Positions 44,120 through 58,170 of a DNA stretch of 64,000 nucleotides are shown piece after piece (position 1 is the stretch's first letter; each line of letters starts with the position of its first letter). A program made the position numbers and the translations under genes. A model generated the notes under the pieces. That model had not been told where the DNA came from, searched no databases, and was given only the letters and a program-made list of their open reading frames with translations. The DNA lies in assembly GCA_029204225.1 (NCBI GenBank), contig MU832191.1, forward strand, positions 1 through 64,000, read 5' to 3'. Source of the stretch: Diphasiastrum complanatum. Taxonomy: Eukaryota; Streptophyta; Lycopodiopsida; Lycopodiales; Lycopodiaceae.

Positions 44120-44840
44120 ATCCACCAAATCTAGCATGTTAGTGTGAAGAATTGCCAAAAATTGGCAAATCTAGCTTGATCAAAAACCATGTAGAATAGT
44201 GTAAATTGTGTACACAAGTGGGTCCCACACATGTGAGGCCATGATTCCACGTGGGAAACCCATCCTAATGTAGGTTAGGTCAAGTCAAGAGAGTTGGTCA
44301 TGTCTATTTGGTGATCATCCCTACTTTATAGGACCTACACCTAAGTTTAAGGTGAAAATTTGACCAACTAGCTACCTACCAAGCATAACTCTAGGAAATA
44401 GACTAGGGTTTCATTTTAGGTCAAGGAGAGTGAGTTAACTTCCTTATTACATGCTGGAAATCCACCTAACTTCAAGAAGGAAGTCGAATTTGCTATGTAT
44501 TCCCTCTCTCCATAGTGAGAAGATAGAAAATTTTTGGAGCTCATTGGCAATCTCAAGTTAGTTCACTATGTACATTGAGTTTTTGTGATCCAATTGAAAC
44601 CAAATCAATTTCTACTTGTTTCTCAGGTTGAAGCCGTACTACAGCCTGTAGTACACACGTGTGGGCTTGGATTTCAATGTTTATCAATGCTTTTGATTGT
44701 TAATGCTTGTTGTTTGTCAAATTGCCAATCTAGATCAACTTTTTTGTGTCTAGTTTTTTGATAGATTGTTAAGCAAGCATCCAATCACTCTTGTGGATCT
44801 TTTGTAGATCCATTTATGGTCCTAAAGTACAGTACTTTCA
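44120..44840. repeat. Right arm of the large inverted repeat (partner 35136-35840)
   Basis: Reverse-complement match to 35136-35840, for example AAGCAAGCATCCAATCACTC and TAGCTACCTACCAAGCATAA. Contains CACACGTGTG at 44654-44663. Confidence 0.75.
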
Positions 44841-45527
44841 AAGTTAGAGATTGAAGACCCAACGCAACCAATTTTCCTTGTGGCCATTCCCATCACGGTG
44901 AATATAAAAAATACAATGGCTCACAACAAGGATTTGTCCAACATAGAGTTCCTGGTCTAAGTTCATGGAGCAGGGTTCATGGTCTGGGTTTGCCCTCTGG
45001 ACAATAATTTTAGCAGGTAATGATGGTCTTAAACTGAAGTGGGCGAACTTAGATAGCAATTTTTGCACTCTTGGGAAACGCAAACAGGTTTTGGAGGTTT
45101 TTCGTTAGTAAAATTTTCAGTTTTTATGATTCAAGTTTGCGTCTCTGATAAGTTGTAGTTTAATGTCGGCTTGATCTATGGTTAAGCAGGCGAACCTAGA
45201 TGTTGAGATCTGGGCCTCAAAGACCGCTATGTGAGTCTAAAACTTGTTTGGTAGCTTGCCTCTATTCTCACACAATCAATTTTTTAAGGCCTTTTACAAC
45301 ATCTTTTGAAACAGTTTATAGGCTGTTTTTTATCTCTGTTTTGTAAGGGATTAATAGCTTGTAGTATGCCCACACATCCATATATTCAAATCATGCAAAA
45401 CAAAAACAAAAAGTGCATGAAAATAATCACAAAACTGCTACTAAAACTAATGGACATCTTTTTGCAGCAGAACAAAAAAAAAAAAGTAAATAAAAATATG
45501 GACACAATGTTAGCCACAATTATTTGA

Positions 45528-45546
45528 CACCCCACAACGACGCCAA
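45528..45546 (-). other. Primer-binding site, TGGCGTCGTTG type
   Basis: On the minus strand, TTGGCGTCGTTGTGGGGTG directly follows the LTR end ...CTTGACAACA. This is the arrangement of an LTR and primer-binding site of a minus-strand element. The body expected to the left was not recognised. Confidence 0.65.
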
Positions 45547-46040
<494 letters not shown>

Positions 46041-46249
46041 ATAACCTCTTCTTGAATGAGTTTTCTCTACTAAACGGTGAGAAGAAGGTTGGAAGATATG
46101 CTCACGATAGAGATTGCACCCTTCCTGGCTTGAAGTCATCTGCTTCTACTTTATGGTATGTGGTTCTTCTCATTTCATATCATTGCTTTCATCTCTTTGC
46201 TACATACAAATGGTATCCAGCTTTCAAGGTGATAAACGTGATGGTATGG

Positions 46250-46720
46250 ATCCGCTGTCCAGCGATGGATCTCATCAAGAGTTCATACATATTTTTGTAT
46301 GGTATTTTTTCATAAATACTATTCGATGTCCAACGATGGACCAGCGATGAAGCACAACATTGTAAAAGTTTTTTGAAGATATGTGAGTTGCTATCCAGTG
46401 ATGGACTTGCAACGGTTTCTCTTGAGTTATGTACTCAAAAAATGGATATATATGGTAAGTTGTCCAGCGATGAACCAATGCTTCCTTCCACATACTTTTT
46501 AAGCATGATAATGATAGGTATGCATCACATATTGTGGGTTGAGACAAAAGCTTCTTAATGACCAGCGATGAAGCACTTCTTACGTCATGAATGGTTGTGT
46601 GCATTCAAACTCCTTATCATATATATGAAAGGATGAAAGGTTGGTTTGATAACTACAATATACAAATAGTATTACTATCTTTCAAAGCAACGAAAGGTTA
46701 CATACATCGTCCAGAGACGA
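46250..46720. repeat. Dispersed TGTCCAGCGATGGA motif cluster
   Basis: Variants of TGTCCAGCGATGGA/GATGAAGC occur at about 46257, 46329, 46341, 46393, 46459, 46561 and 46709, in one orientation. No ORF with family likeness. Probably LTR or leader sequence upstream of Copia-5b. Confidence 0.5.
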
Positions 46721-46884
46721 AGCCATTGTAGTATCATGCTATTATACAAAAGATACAACTCAGATACTGGCACGTTATGATTATAATTAGTATATCTCAT
46801 GCTTTAACCTGATTGCTATCATACTTTTGAATGGTTGCTATTTCAAAGGGAATACTATTGTGTCTAAGCACTAACAAGTAAAAC

Positions 46885-48294
46885 AAGTTGAAGCTCAATC
46901 CAGATGGTTCAACAGCCAGATGGAAAGCTCATCTAGTCATCAAAGGTTACGAACAAACCTATGGGACTTACAGTCCAATCGTAAGACTTCAGTCAATTCA
47001 ATCTTTATTCGCTTTCACAACTGCCGAAGATCTGGAAGTACACCAAATGGATGTTCAAACAGCCTTTCTGAACGGATATGTACAAGAAGACATCTACATC
47101 TATCAACCTAAAGGTTACGACCTTCAAGGCCAAGGCCACAAAGTATGTAAGCTGCAGAAAACTCTCTATGGGCTAAAGCAAACTCCAAGGGCTTGGTTTG
47201 ATAGAATCAATTGATTCCTGTTGTAGCATGACTTCATTTTGAACTCTGCTGACTCTAACGTTTATCTCAAACACAAAGGCTCAGGCTATGTCATAATAGC
47301 TCTATATGTTGATGACTCACTGATCATCAGCAATTTGAATCAGTTACTTCATGAGGCAAAGACTCTTTTGTTGAAGGAATTCGAAATGACTGATTCAGGC
47401 CCTAGACACTACCTTCTGGGAATTGAAATAAACAGAGACAGAGAGAAGAAAAGTATCATGTTAAGTCAAGAAAGGTATCTAACCAGTGTACTCTACAGGT
47501 ATGGCATGAAAACCTACAAGTCAACAGACTCGCCTATGGACCCGGGATCCAAACTGTTGAAGGATATGTGCCCGAAGACTAGTGCAGAGAAGAAACAGAT
47601 GTGCAACTACTCCTATCAGTTGATAGTCGGATCGATCATATAAGCCATGGTCTGCACCAGACCTGATCTAGCATTTAAAGTCAGCACATTGTCACAGTTT
47701 ATGTCAAATCTCGGCCTACTTCACTGGAAGGCTCTACTCAGAGTACTAAGATACATTCAAGCCACTAAGCATTATGCTTTGTGTTATAATGGAAATATAG
47801 AAAATTTGACACTACTTACTTTTGTCGAAGGAATTCGAAATGACTGATTCAGGCCCTAGGCACTACCTTCTGGGATTTATCTAACCAGTGTACTTTACAG
47901 GTATGGCATGAAAAACTGCAAGTCAACAGACTCGCCTATGGAGCCGGGATTCAAACTGTCGAAGGATATGTGCCCGAAGACTAGTGCAGAGAAGAAACAG
48001 ATGTGCAACTACTCGATAGTCGGATTGATCATGTATGCCATGGTCTGCACCAGACCTGATCTAGCATTTAAAGTCAGCACATTGTCACAGTTTATGTCAA
48101 ATCTCGGTCTACTTCACTGGAAGGCTCTACTCAGAGTACTAAGATACATTCAAGCCACTAAGCATTATGCTTTGTGTTATAATGGAAATATAGAGAATTT
48201 GACACTACTTACTTATTCTAACTCTGATTGGGCTGATAATGTGGACACAAGAAAATCCACTTCTGGCTATCTTTGCTTTCAATATCGATCCTAA
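46885..48294 (+). pseudogene. Copia-5b: RT and RNase H start, with internal tandem duplication
   Basis: MKLNPDGSTARWKAHLVIKG, HQMDVQTAFLNGYVQEDIYI, LYGLKQTPRAWFDRIN, stops, then SADSNVYLKHKGSGYVIIAL, YVDDSLIISN (catalytic motif intact), MTDSGPRHYLLGIEINRD, STDSPMDPGSKLLKDMCPK and MVCTRPDLAFKVSTLSQFMS. From 47822 the segment beginning KEFEMTDSGP is repeated, so the SPM.PG to CYNGNIENLTLL part occurs twice. RNase H starts YSNSDWADNVDTRKSTSGY and is cut at 48295. The 5' part of pol is missing. Confidence 0.9.
47372..48215. repeat. Tandem duplication of about 450 bp in Copia-5b pol
   Basis: 47372-47821 and 47822-48215 share long identical stretches (GAAGGAATTCGAAATGACTG, GATATGTGCCCGAAGACTAG, AGTACTAAGATACATTCAAG). 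The second copy lacks some 55 bases after CTTCTGGGA. The first copy has TAA in place of the Met codon of GSIIMYAMVCT. Confidence 0.9.
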
Positions 48295-49443
<1,149 letters not shown>

Positions 49444-50480
49444 TGTCAAAAATAGGTAGATAATGGAATGTGGAAACTTCCTACTTCCAATGCATGACTA
49501 TGCCTATCAAAAATTGAACAAAACAGTAATGATGGAAATCACGTTCAATCTTTAGCAACTAACTTCCGCTAGATACTAAGTGATTATGTAGCCGAACATA
49601 AAATATTGAATTCTCAAACAATTTCTATCAGGTACAAAAGCAATACAAAGATGCATGCATTCTGACATAAACCGAATGCAATAAGAAATAGTATTGATTC
49701 AGAAAAACAAAACCAGATGCTAATGAGTGCAAGACAATAGCAGATAGAAATCGCGCACTCTAAAGCTGTCTCTGAGTATCTGAAAAAAAAAAAAGTCTGA
49801 TAATAAGCAGCTCTGCTGATAAGCAGTAGCGCAATAGCAACTCTAAAATAAGTCTCTAAAAGGCTGAGCTAGAATGCTCAAGAGAGCTCAAGCTTGAAAG
49901 CTTGATAGAGAACTAACTACAATACTTTTTTATTGTGAACGATTTGCTTGATGAGAGCGCAGGAAGCGTCGTGTAATAACACTCAACTCCTTCACAATTC
50001 ACAATGACATTTTTGGATGATAATTGAGATGTATGAATAACTGATTTATACTAAGTAATTAGGTCATCAAATACGATTGCCAATTGGTTGGTGTCCACTG
50101 GCAATCATCCAATTCTTTCTCAGAAATTGATTGTTGATAAGCAGTGAAAATTGGTCGTAAATAGTCTGTCTGCATAAATGAACTAAAACTACCACAGGCG
50201 ACAGTGTCGGCTTTTTGCAAAAAAAAATGACAGTGTCTTAAAATCTCATTTCCTTAATATTGGGGTAGCTCCACACTTTGCTAGAGTCATTTCCTTAACA
50301 TTTGAGGCACTTTGAAAAATGTGACTCTGCAGTTTTATTCGCAAATCCTAACAGGCAAAAAATGCGAAAAAGACAACACTGCATTTTTACATGTAATTCC
50401 TGACAGACAACAGTGTCGCTAAAATGCAAAAAATGTGACACTATAATTTTAGTCGTAATTCTTGACAGGCGAAAAGAGAG
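49444..50480 (-). repeat. Solo or stranded LTR of the Copia-1 family
   Basis: Begins TGTCAAAAATAGG in plus orientation and matches the Copia-1 LTR (15449-16459) along its length, including the GGCACTTTGAAAAATGTGAC segment and the CGACAGTGTCG repeats. No primer-binding site lies on its left and no pol directly beside it. I could not confirm a target duplication (GGCCT against GGCGA). Confidence 0.8.
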
Positions 50481-50589
50481 AAAATGCGATAGAGTCCAAG
50501 GATGTTGGATCTTGATAGATCTGCGGAATTCAATCTGGATCTTAAAGGATCAGATCAGTTTGGTTGGCCAAAAGTGTTATTTTATGCTT

Positions 50590-51185
50590 CTTACGAAGAT
50601 CTTGTAGTATGATGAATGAACATCAGATTCTACGAGGAATCCCTACTCCACCTTTTCATCCAGTTTCTTTCTTTTCTAATCTGAAATGTGGGCATATGTG
50701 ATGCATCCAAAAATACGCTTATGTGTCAAACTTGGTTTGTTGCCCCATCAAACCTCGTGTGGCGTGGTATGTGCAACACTGGATCTACCTGTCCTGTTTT
50801 GCAGGTAGTTGGCTGTAGTTACTGCTTTAGCTCATAAAAATTTTTATGCCTTTGAATATGCCATCATTGATCTCGCAACTTCCATGAGAGTCTAATTTCT
50901 CCTCTCTACCACACCATTGTGTTGTGGTGTGTAGGCTGCAGTCTTCAAGTGAAGTATGCCTTTGCTGGTACAGTATTCTCCAAAGCATTTGGAGACATAT
51001 TCTCCTCCTCTGTCCATTTTCAGCTGCTTCACCTTCTTGTCAGTCCATTTCTCAGCCCAATTTACGAACTCTGTGAATTTGTCCAGGGCCTCTAACTTGT
51101 TGTGAATAAAGTACACGGCAGCAAGCTTGCTGAAGTTGTCGATGAATGTGATGTAGTACTTTGAACCTCCCAGGGAGACCACATC
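50590..51185 (-). pseudogene. Copia-8 integrase fragment
   Basis: Minus frame 51182-50892: SKYYITFIDNFSKLAAVYFI, LKMDRGGEYVSKCFGEYC and HNGVVERRN, the Asp-Asp-Glu positions of a Copia integrase. It continues in broken frames to about 50590 (ATANYLQNRTGRSSVAHTTP, FGCITYAHI). It is cut at 51185, where an unrelated C-rich sequence begins. Confidence 0.85.
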
Positions 51186-52656
<1,471 letters not shown>

Positions 52657-53124
52657 GCTCTGATACCAATATAAAGTCCTCAATCCAAGGATCCTATATT
52701 ACAAACCAACCCAACCAAACCTAGCTCGAACGGATCTAGCCCCCAAGCTATGGATCAATCACACAGAGAGGAATGAGGCACCACACTAGCAAACATCCTG
52801 CCACTGGTCATGCAATCAAGCATACACTATTGAGAGCCCAATAGGTATACTTATACCCTCCAAGGCCCATGCACCACTAGAAGTGCACTGTGACACCTCA
52901 CTGGACACCTCCACAGCCTATCTGGGCCACATCATATAGTTCCCCAATGACTCACTGATAGACCCATACAAATCCACCATCAAGTGTTTAGACCTACAAC
53001 CATTAATTATGACCATGTACACATAAGGGTCCCAATTCCCTTATAGTCACAATTAACTTACGGGTTGTTGGTCTATTGGTCCCTAGCGTGGACACGCTTC
53101 CCGAGACCAGTCATGGGCATGACA
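52657..53124 (-). repeat. Primer-binding site and 5' LTR of a minus-strand LTR element
   Basis: GGCTCTGATACCA (52656-52668) is the reverse complement of the tRNA-Met site. The following sequence runs to GTCATGGGCATGACA at 53124, so on the minus strand the LTR would start TGTCATGCCC. Probably the 5' LTR of Copia-8, whose integrase is 1.5 kb to the left. Confidence 0.55.
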
Positions 53125-53249
53125 AATTTCAAGCCTAGGAGCGAGTCAAACCAAAGACAAGATTGAAAGCAACAGTTAGAGGGAGCTAAAAAAAGCAAAT
53201 GGAAGAGTAGAAATAAGTTGAGACAAAAAGATGGTGAGAAGAAGACCTA

Positions 53250-54175
53250 CACGAGATGTACACAAGAAGGCCACATTGTTGATAGTGCTAGCTAAATCCA
53301 AAGATAGAATGGATCCACTGTCACAAGAAGGGTCACGTAGCCGTTGACTGTAACCAAAATCCCAAAAACAAGAAAGCTCAGAGCATATGAGAGAGCAACA
53401 ATAGCTCATCCTACGTGGAGGAACCTGAGTCCTCCAAGATGGTCAAAGACAGAGCCAACAATGGCAAGAACCCAACACCTTACTTGTGTGATGATGTCTG
53501 TGTGACATCTACCTCATATACACAAGAAATAATTCTTGATTCAAGTGCAACGTCACACTTCGTGGCAACAAGACACATGATCATTGATTATCAAGAATTA
53601 GAATCTTCCAGATATATAATCTTAGGAGATGGTTCTAAACACAAAGTCAGTAGAACTGGAGTGTTGTGGTTAAGCACCAAAGGAAGAGACAGAAGGCTCG
53701 AAGACACTCTATACGTGCCCACTATTCAAAAGTACCTACTATCTATTGCCAAGATGGTAGGTGCAAGACTAACCATCACCTTTGAAGGTGATCCCTGTGA
53801 AGTGGTTGAATCAGCAACCACTCAGCTTGTCACCGCAAGAAAGCCGAAGGGAAACCTATATCACTTCAGGATCTGAGTACCTTCAGAGCAACCTCACTAG
53901 ATCAACGAATCGATGGATATTGTATGGCACAGGAGATTGTATCACATGAATACAGTTGCTCTATACAATGCTAGCCGGAGCGGAGCATTCATTGGTGTCA
54001 GTATCAAGGATGCAGCATGCTTGAAGTCTTGCGATGTCTGTAACAAAGGCAAGATGTCATGTATACCATTCACCAAGGACTCTTTCAGAATGAAATAACT
54101 CCTGGAACTGGTATAGTCTGACATCTATGGAAAAACATCTGTCAGAGATTCTAGGAGGAATCTGTTATAGATGAA
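53250..54175 (+). pseudogene. Copia-9 stub: zinc knuckle, protease, pre-integrase
   Basis: A knuckle-like IEWIHCHKKGHVAVDC has Trp in place of its first Cys. A protease follows with ILDSSATSHFVATRHM (usual DSGATSH; Gly is Ser) in an open frame 53415-53875. GAG-pre-integrase comes next: MDIVWHRRLYHMNTVALYNA and CLKSCDVCNKGKM, then LVSDIYGKTS at the start of integrase. It ends near 54175. Plus strand, facing the minus-strand Copia-6. Confidence 0.85.
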
Positions 54176-54896
54176 GGACCTGTTTTATGAATCAGAAACA
54201 ATAGGATATTCAGATATTACAGAAATCCTTTATGGATTTCTGGTGAAGATTTAAGAGGGGGGAAATTTAGAAAGTACTCTTGCGATAGAAAAGTGGCTAA
54301 TTACAAGTCCAATTGATTTGTGTTAGGACTTGGTAATTCTATTGCAAGATGGGAGTTTGTTGAAACCTATTCCTTGCTGGATATAGTCAACTTGATCTTA
54401 GTGTGAACTGAGATCCGTGGGTTGATGCAAGGGAAGAAATTCATGTTAACAATATATTCTTTTGAATTAATCTCCGGTTGAGATTTTTTGGATGTGAAAT
54501 AGCACTCTTTGAGAAATATTCTCTCTTAGAGGATAACCAAGTTGCAGGATTCTCAGTTATGAAAGTGTTGTGTATAGATCAGGAGGTATCTATAGAGATA
54601 TGCTATGTAGTGAATCTTTGTGGGATCATCAACTTAGAATTTGCTTTGCACAGGAACATAGATCATGCTACACAGTAACACAGACAGAAAACACTCTCCA
54701 CTACAAGCTCACATAGCAACTTTCTCAAAATGAAATTACATTGTACATATAGTTGTTCACTCAGGCAACCCATGCATGACCCAGGTTGTCGTTGGCAGGA
54801 CGCGTGTCCCGTCGACTTGCCTCGTGGCGAGGCCAACTGATCCTTATCCACTGATAGGACCCACTTACAGTAGCACAGTGATTCTACTTTAATTCT
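54176..54896. other. Non-coding; likely Copia-6 3' LTR on the right side
   Basis: Left part not recognised. Sequence left of 54897 follows the Copia-6 polypurine tract in minus orientation and should contain its 3' LTR, but no second copy is available to set borders. Confidence 0.35.
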
Positions 54897-54929
54897 AACT
54901 CTCTCCCTTAAAGTAGAGTCTACTTTTTA

Positions 54930-55650
54930 TACAGTCATATACATAGCTTTAAAGTCAATAAACTTTAAGCAACAGCCTCTCACGTATAAAGTGATACTGA
55001 ATCTCAATGTGTTTAGTTCTCGCATGGAACACTGGATTCTTTGCTAGCTGAATGCCACTCTGACTGTCGCTATGTAATGTCGTGGGATTTTTCTACTTCA
55101 TGTCAACTTCTTCCAAGATTTGTCTCAACCATATAGCTTCGTGTGCGGCACTACACATTGCCTTATACTCTGCTTCTATGGTGGATAGAACAATTGTACT
55201 TTGTTTTTTACTAGACCAGGAAAAGCAACTACCACAAACCTGGAATACATACCCTGTGGTGGATCTACGATCATCATAGTCACCTCCCCAATCCGCATGC
55301 ACATAGCCACACAACTCAGGTAAACCATCATGCTTCTTGTAAATCAAGCCATAATTCGAAGTGCCTTTCACATAACGCAAAATGCGTCTAGCTGCCTTCC
55401 AATGCATTTCCGTAGGTGCTGCCATAAACTGACTTACAATGCCAACAACATAGCATATATCTGGTCTAGTCATGGTAAGGTAAATCAAGCTCCCTACTAA
55501 CTGTCTATACATCATAGCATCAAATGACTATGACTCATCAAGCTTAGAAAGCTTTTTACCTAGTTCAATAGGAGTATTTACTGGTTTGCAATCCTGCAAC
55601 CTAAACCTGTGCAGCAACTCTTTGACATACTTCACCACTTCGTGTCCTCT
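54930..55650 (-). pseudogene. Copia-6 distal pol block: RT end and RNase H (second lineage)
   Basis: VVKYVKELLHRFRLQDCKPV, NTPIELGKKLSKLDES, a stop, then MMYRQLVGSLIYLTMTRPDI, HWKAARRILRYVKGTSNYGL, GYVHADWGGDYDDRRSTTGY, VLSTIEAEYKAMCSAAHEAI (RNase H Asp and Glu), then DSQSGIQLAKNPVFHARTKH near 55040. It repeats the GSLIYLT.TRPD segment that the adjoining RT block already contains. Confidence 0.85.
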
Positions 55651-56520
55651 TAAGTCAGGTCTAGTAATGGTTAAATAGATTAGAGAGCCTATAAGGTTCC
55701 TAAAGAGGGTGATGTCCTCAAAGGATGCTTCATCACCTTCATTAGTTGCTTTCACAACATGCTCCATAGGGGTGTCAATCCCCTTACAATCTTTCGTACC
55801 AAATATTTCAAGAATGGAAGTAGCATACTTATATTGACTTATGAAAGTACAATTGCTATTTCTAGACACTTCTATCCCAAGTATAAACTTTAGGAAGCCT
55901 AGATCTACCATCTTGAACTCACTAGATAAATCAACTTTTACTTTGCTTATGCCTTCATCATCATTTCCTGTCATAATGATGTCATCAACATAAAGCACCA
56001 AAATGATGATCATTCCTTCATTACATTTGAAATATAAAGAAGGTTCATAAGCACTTAGTACAAAGCCAAGGGAATAGAGAAAATCATGCAACCTAGAGTA
56101 CCAAGCTCTAGGTGCTTGCTTCAAGCCATATAGGCTCTTCATTAAGTAGCACACTTTTTGCTCCTCACCAACCTTGATGAAGCCCTCAGGTTGCATCATG
56201 TAGATTTCCTCTTCTAAGAAGCCAGTCATTTGTCACATTCATTTGGTAGAGATCCCACTTGAACAAAGTAGCAATGCAAATGATTAATCTAATAGTTACA
56301 AGCTTAGCCATAGGTGCAAATGTTTCTTCATAATCCAATCCTTTTATTTGAAGAAATCTCTTAGCAACAAGCCTAGCTTTGTAATTACTAATAGATCCAT
56401 CTTGATTGTACTTTATTCTATAAATCCACTTACATGCATGTGGTTTCTTCTCTCTTGGAAGATTTACAAGATTCCAAGTATGATTTTCTTCTAATGCATC
56501 ATACTCTACTTGCATTGCAT
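55650..56520 (-). pseudogene. Copia-6 reverse transcriptase (first lineage)
   Basis: Frame 56515-56186: EENHTWNLVNLPREKKPHAC, KWIYRIKYNQDG, KARLVAKRFLQIKGLDYEET, then a frameshift. Frame 56229 leftward: EEEIYMMQPEGFIKVGEEQK, SLYGLKQAPRAWYSRLHDFL, LVLYVDDIIMTGNDD (YVDD intact), KMVDLGFLKFILGIEVSRNS, DCKGIDTPMEHVVKA and NLIGSLIYLTITRPDL. It then switches to the other lineage. Confidence 0.88.
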
Positions 56521-56811
56521 CTCTCCAAACTTTAGATCTATATGCTTCATCAAAAGAGCAATGTAGCTAAGAAAGAGTAAGAGGTAGAAGATGTAGAATC
56601 TTCCTTTTGCTTTCCCTTGTCCACATAGCTGAGCCTCGAGGGCTCGGCCTTGCTTCTTGCTCGGCCACTTTTGACCCAGATTCTTGTCTCCATCCTCGGG
56701 TTTGTCAAGATCCTCCTTGGGTTTGTCAAGATCTTCAATGCACAATGGGTTAGATCCATTAGACAAGCTCTTAGAAAATTGTGAATCATCAAAACATGCA
56801 TCCTTGCTTAC

Positions 56812-57535
56812 CTATACTTTCTTGGATATAGGATCATATATCCTATAGCCCTTGTTATTTTCTCCATAGCCAACAAAAATCCCTTTGAAGGAGGTAGCAT
56901 CTTCCTTCCTTCTTGTCTCCAAAGGGATGTGGACATAACAAATACATCCAAAGATCTTAAAAACTTTTACATTGGGTTTCTTACCAAACAAAGCTTGATA
57001 AGGTGAGATCTCATCTATAGCACTACTAGGAAGTCTATTACACAAGTAATTAGCACATGTTATAGCTTCTCCCCAAAATGTGATGGGAAGTGATGCATCA
57101 AGTCTTAAAGACTTTGCACACTCACATAGACTCCTATTTTTCCTCTCGGCCACCCCATTTTGTTGGGGGGTGTAGGAACAAGTGTATTGCAATTTAATGC
57201 CATTGATCTCCAAAAAGTCTTTCATTATTGGAGGTGTACTCTCCTCCATTATCACATCTTAGTGCTTTGATGGAAGTACTAAGTTGCTTCTCTACTAGAG
57301 ACTTGAACTTAATGAAAGCTTCATAAACAGGACTTTTCTTTGATAGTAACTCAATCCATGTGAATCTAGTACAGTCATCTATAAAAGTTACATATATCAA
57401 AGCACCTCCATTACTTGCATGTGAAAAACTATGTACATCAGAATGTATGAGATCCAAGGGAGAGGGAGATCTTGATAAAGATCTCTTGTAAGAAGATTTG
57501 TGTGACTTTGCAAGGCCACATGCCTCACACATCTC
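56812..57535 (-). pseudogene. Copia-6 integrase
   Basis: MCEACGLAKSHKSSYKRSLS, LDLIHSDVHSFS, YVTFIDDCTRFTWIELL (Asp), KALRCDNGGEYTS (Asp), then a frameshift at about 57245. The next frame gives QYTCSYTPQQNGVAERKNRS (Glu), FWGEAITCANYLCNRLPSSA, FGCICYVHIPLETRRK and FKGIFVGYGENNKGYRIYDP. The fold and triad are complete but split by the frameshift. Confidence 0.88.
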
Positions 57536-57538
57536 TCC

Positions 57539-58170
57539 TCACTTCTTGAAAGCTCTTGGTAGGCCGAGAGCTAGTTCCTTGCTTGCCATTGACTCCATAG
57601 ATTGAAGATTAGGATGGCCTAATCTCTTATGCCAAAGCTCCACTTGAGATAGCTCCTCCCTAGGCAAGTTCACACTTTCATTTGCAACATTAGCATCCAA
57701 CTTGAAAAGTCTACCTTGCTTAATGCAACTAGCTATGCACTTATCATTTTTCAAGATGGAACAAACTCCATTCTTGAAATGTACATCTAGTCCATTGTCC
57801 ATTAATTGTCCTACACTAAGCAAGTTTCTTGAAATGGTAGGAAATACAAAACATTATCTAGATCTATCCTTTTAGATATGCCTAAGCAAAGAGGAATAGA
57901 TCCTATGACATCTATCTTGCATGCTTGAGTGACTAGCAATGTATATTGACTTCTTAGAGTCATTACAAGATAGAAGAGTAGAAAAATAATGCTTGTTAAA
58001 AGACATGTGGGAACTAGCCCCACTATCTGTCCACCATGTGTCTTGACTTGAAGTTGGTGTAGATGATGTCTTGAATCCATCCTCATCTTCTTCCTCTTGA
58101 GCAATGTTCCCTTGATCTGCATTGGCTTGTTGATTCTAAAAAATGAACTAGAATTGTGATTTTGGGACCA
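57539..58170 (-). pseudogene. Copia-6 protease and GAG-pre-integrase
   Basis: Protease: DTWWTDSGASSHMSFNKHYF (active site DSGA intact, about 58045-57990), then a frame change and ISRNLLSVGQLMDNGLDVHF. The 57823-57539 frame gives VELWHKRLGHPNLQSMESMA of the pre-integrase domain. Upstream acidic EEEDEDG lies near 58090. Gag is absent. Confidence 0.85.

Larger units (their letters stand above)
54897..58170 (-). mobile_element. Copia-6: minus-strand Ty1/copia pol, mosaic
   Basis: In order from right to left: protease, GAG-pre-integrase, integrase, an acidic linker, RT, a second RT/RNase H block and a polypurine tract (rc of CTCTCTCCCTTAAAG, 54900-54914). All main catalytic motifs can be read, but several frameshifts and stops separate them. 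Gag is not recognisable right of 58170. The RT is a fusion of two different Copia lineages at about 55645. Confidence 0.85.
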
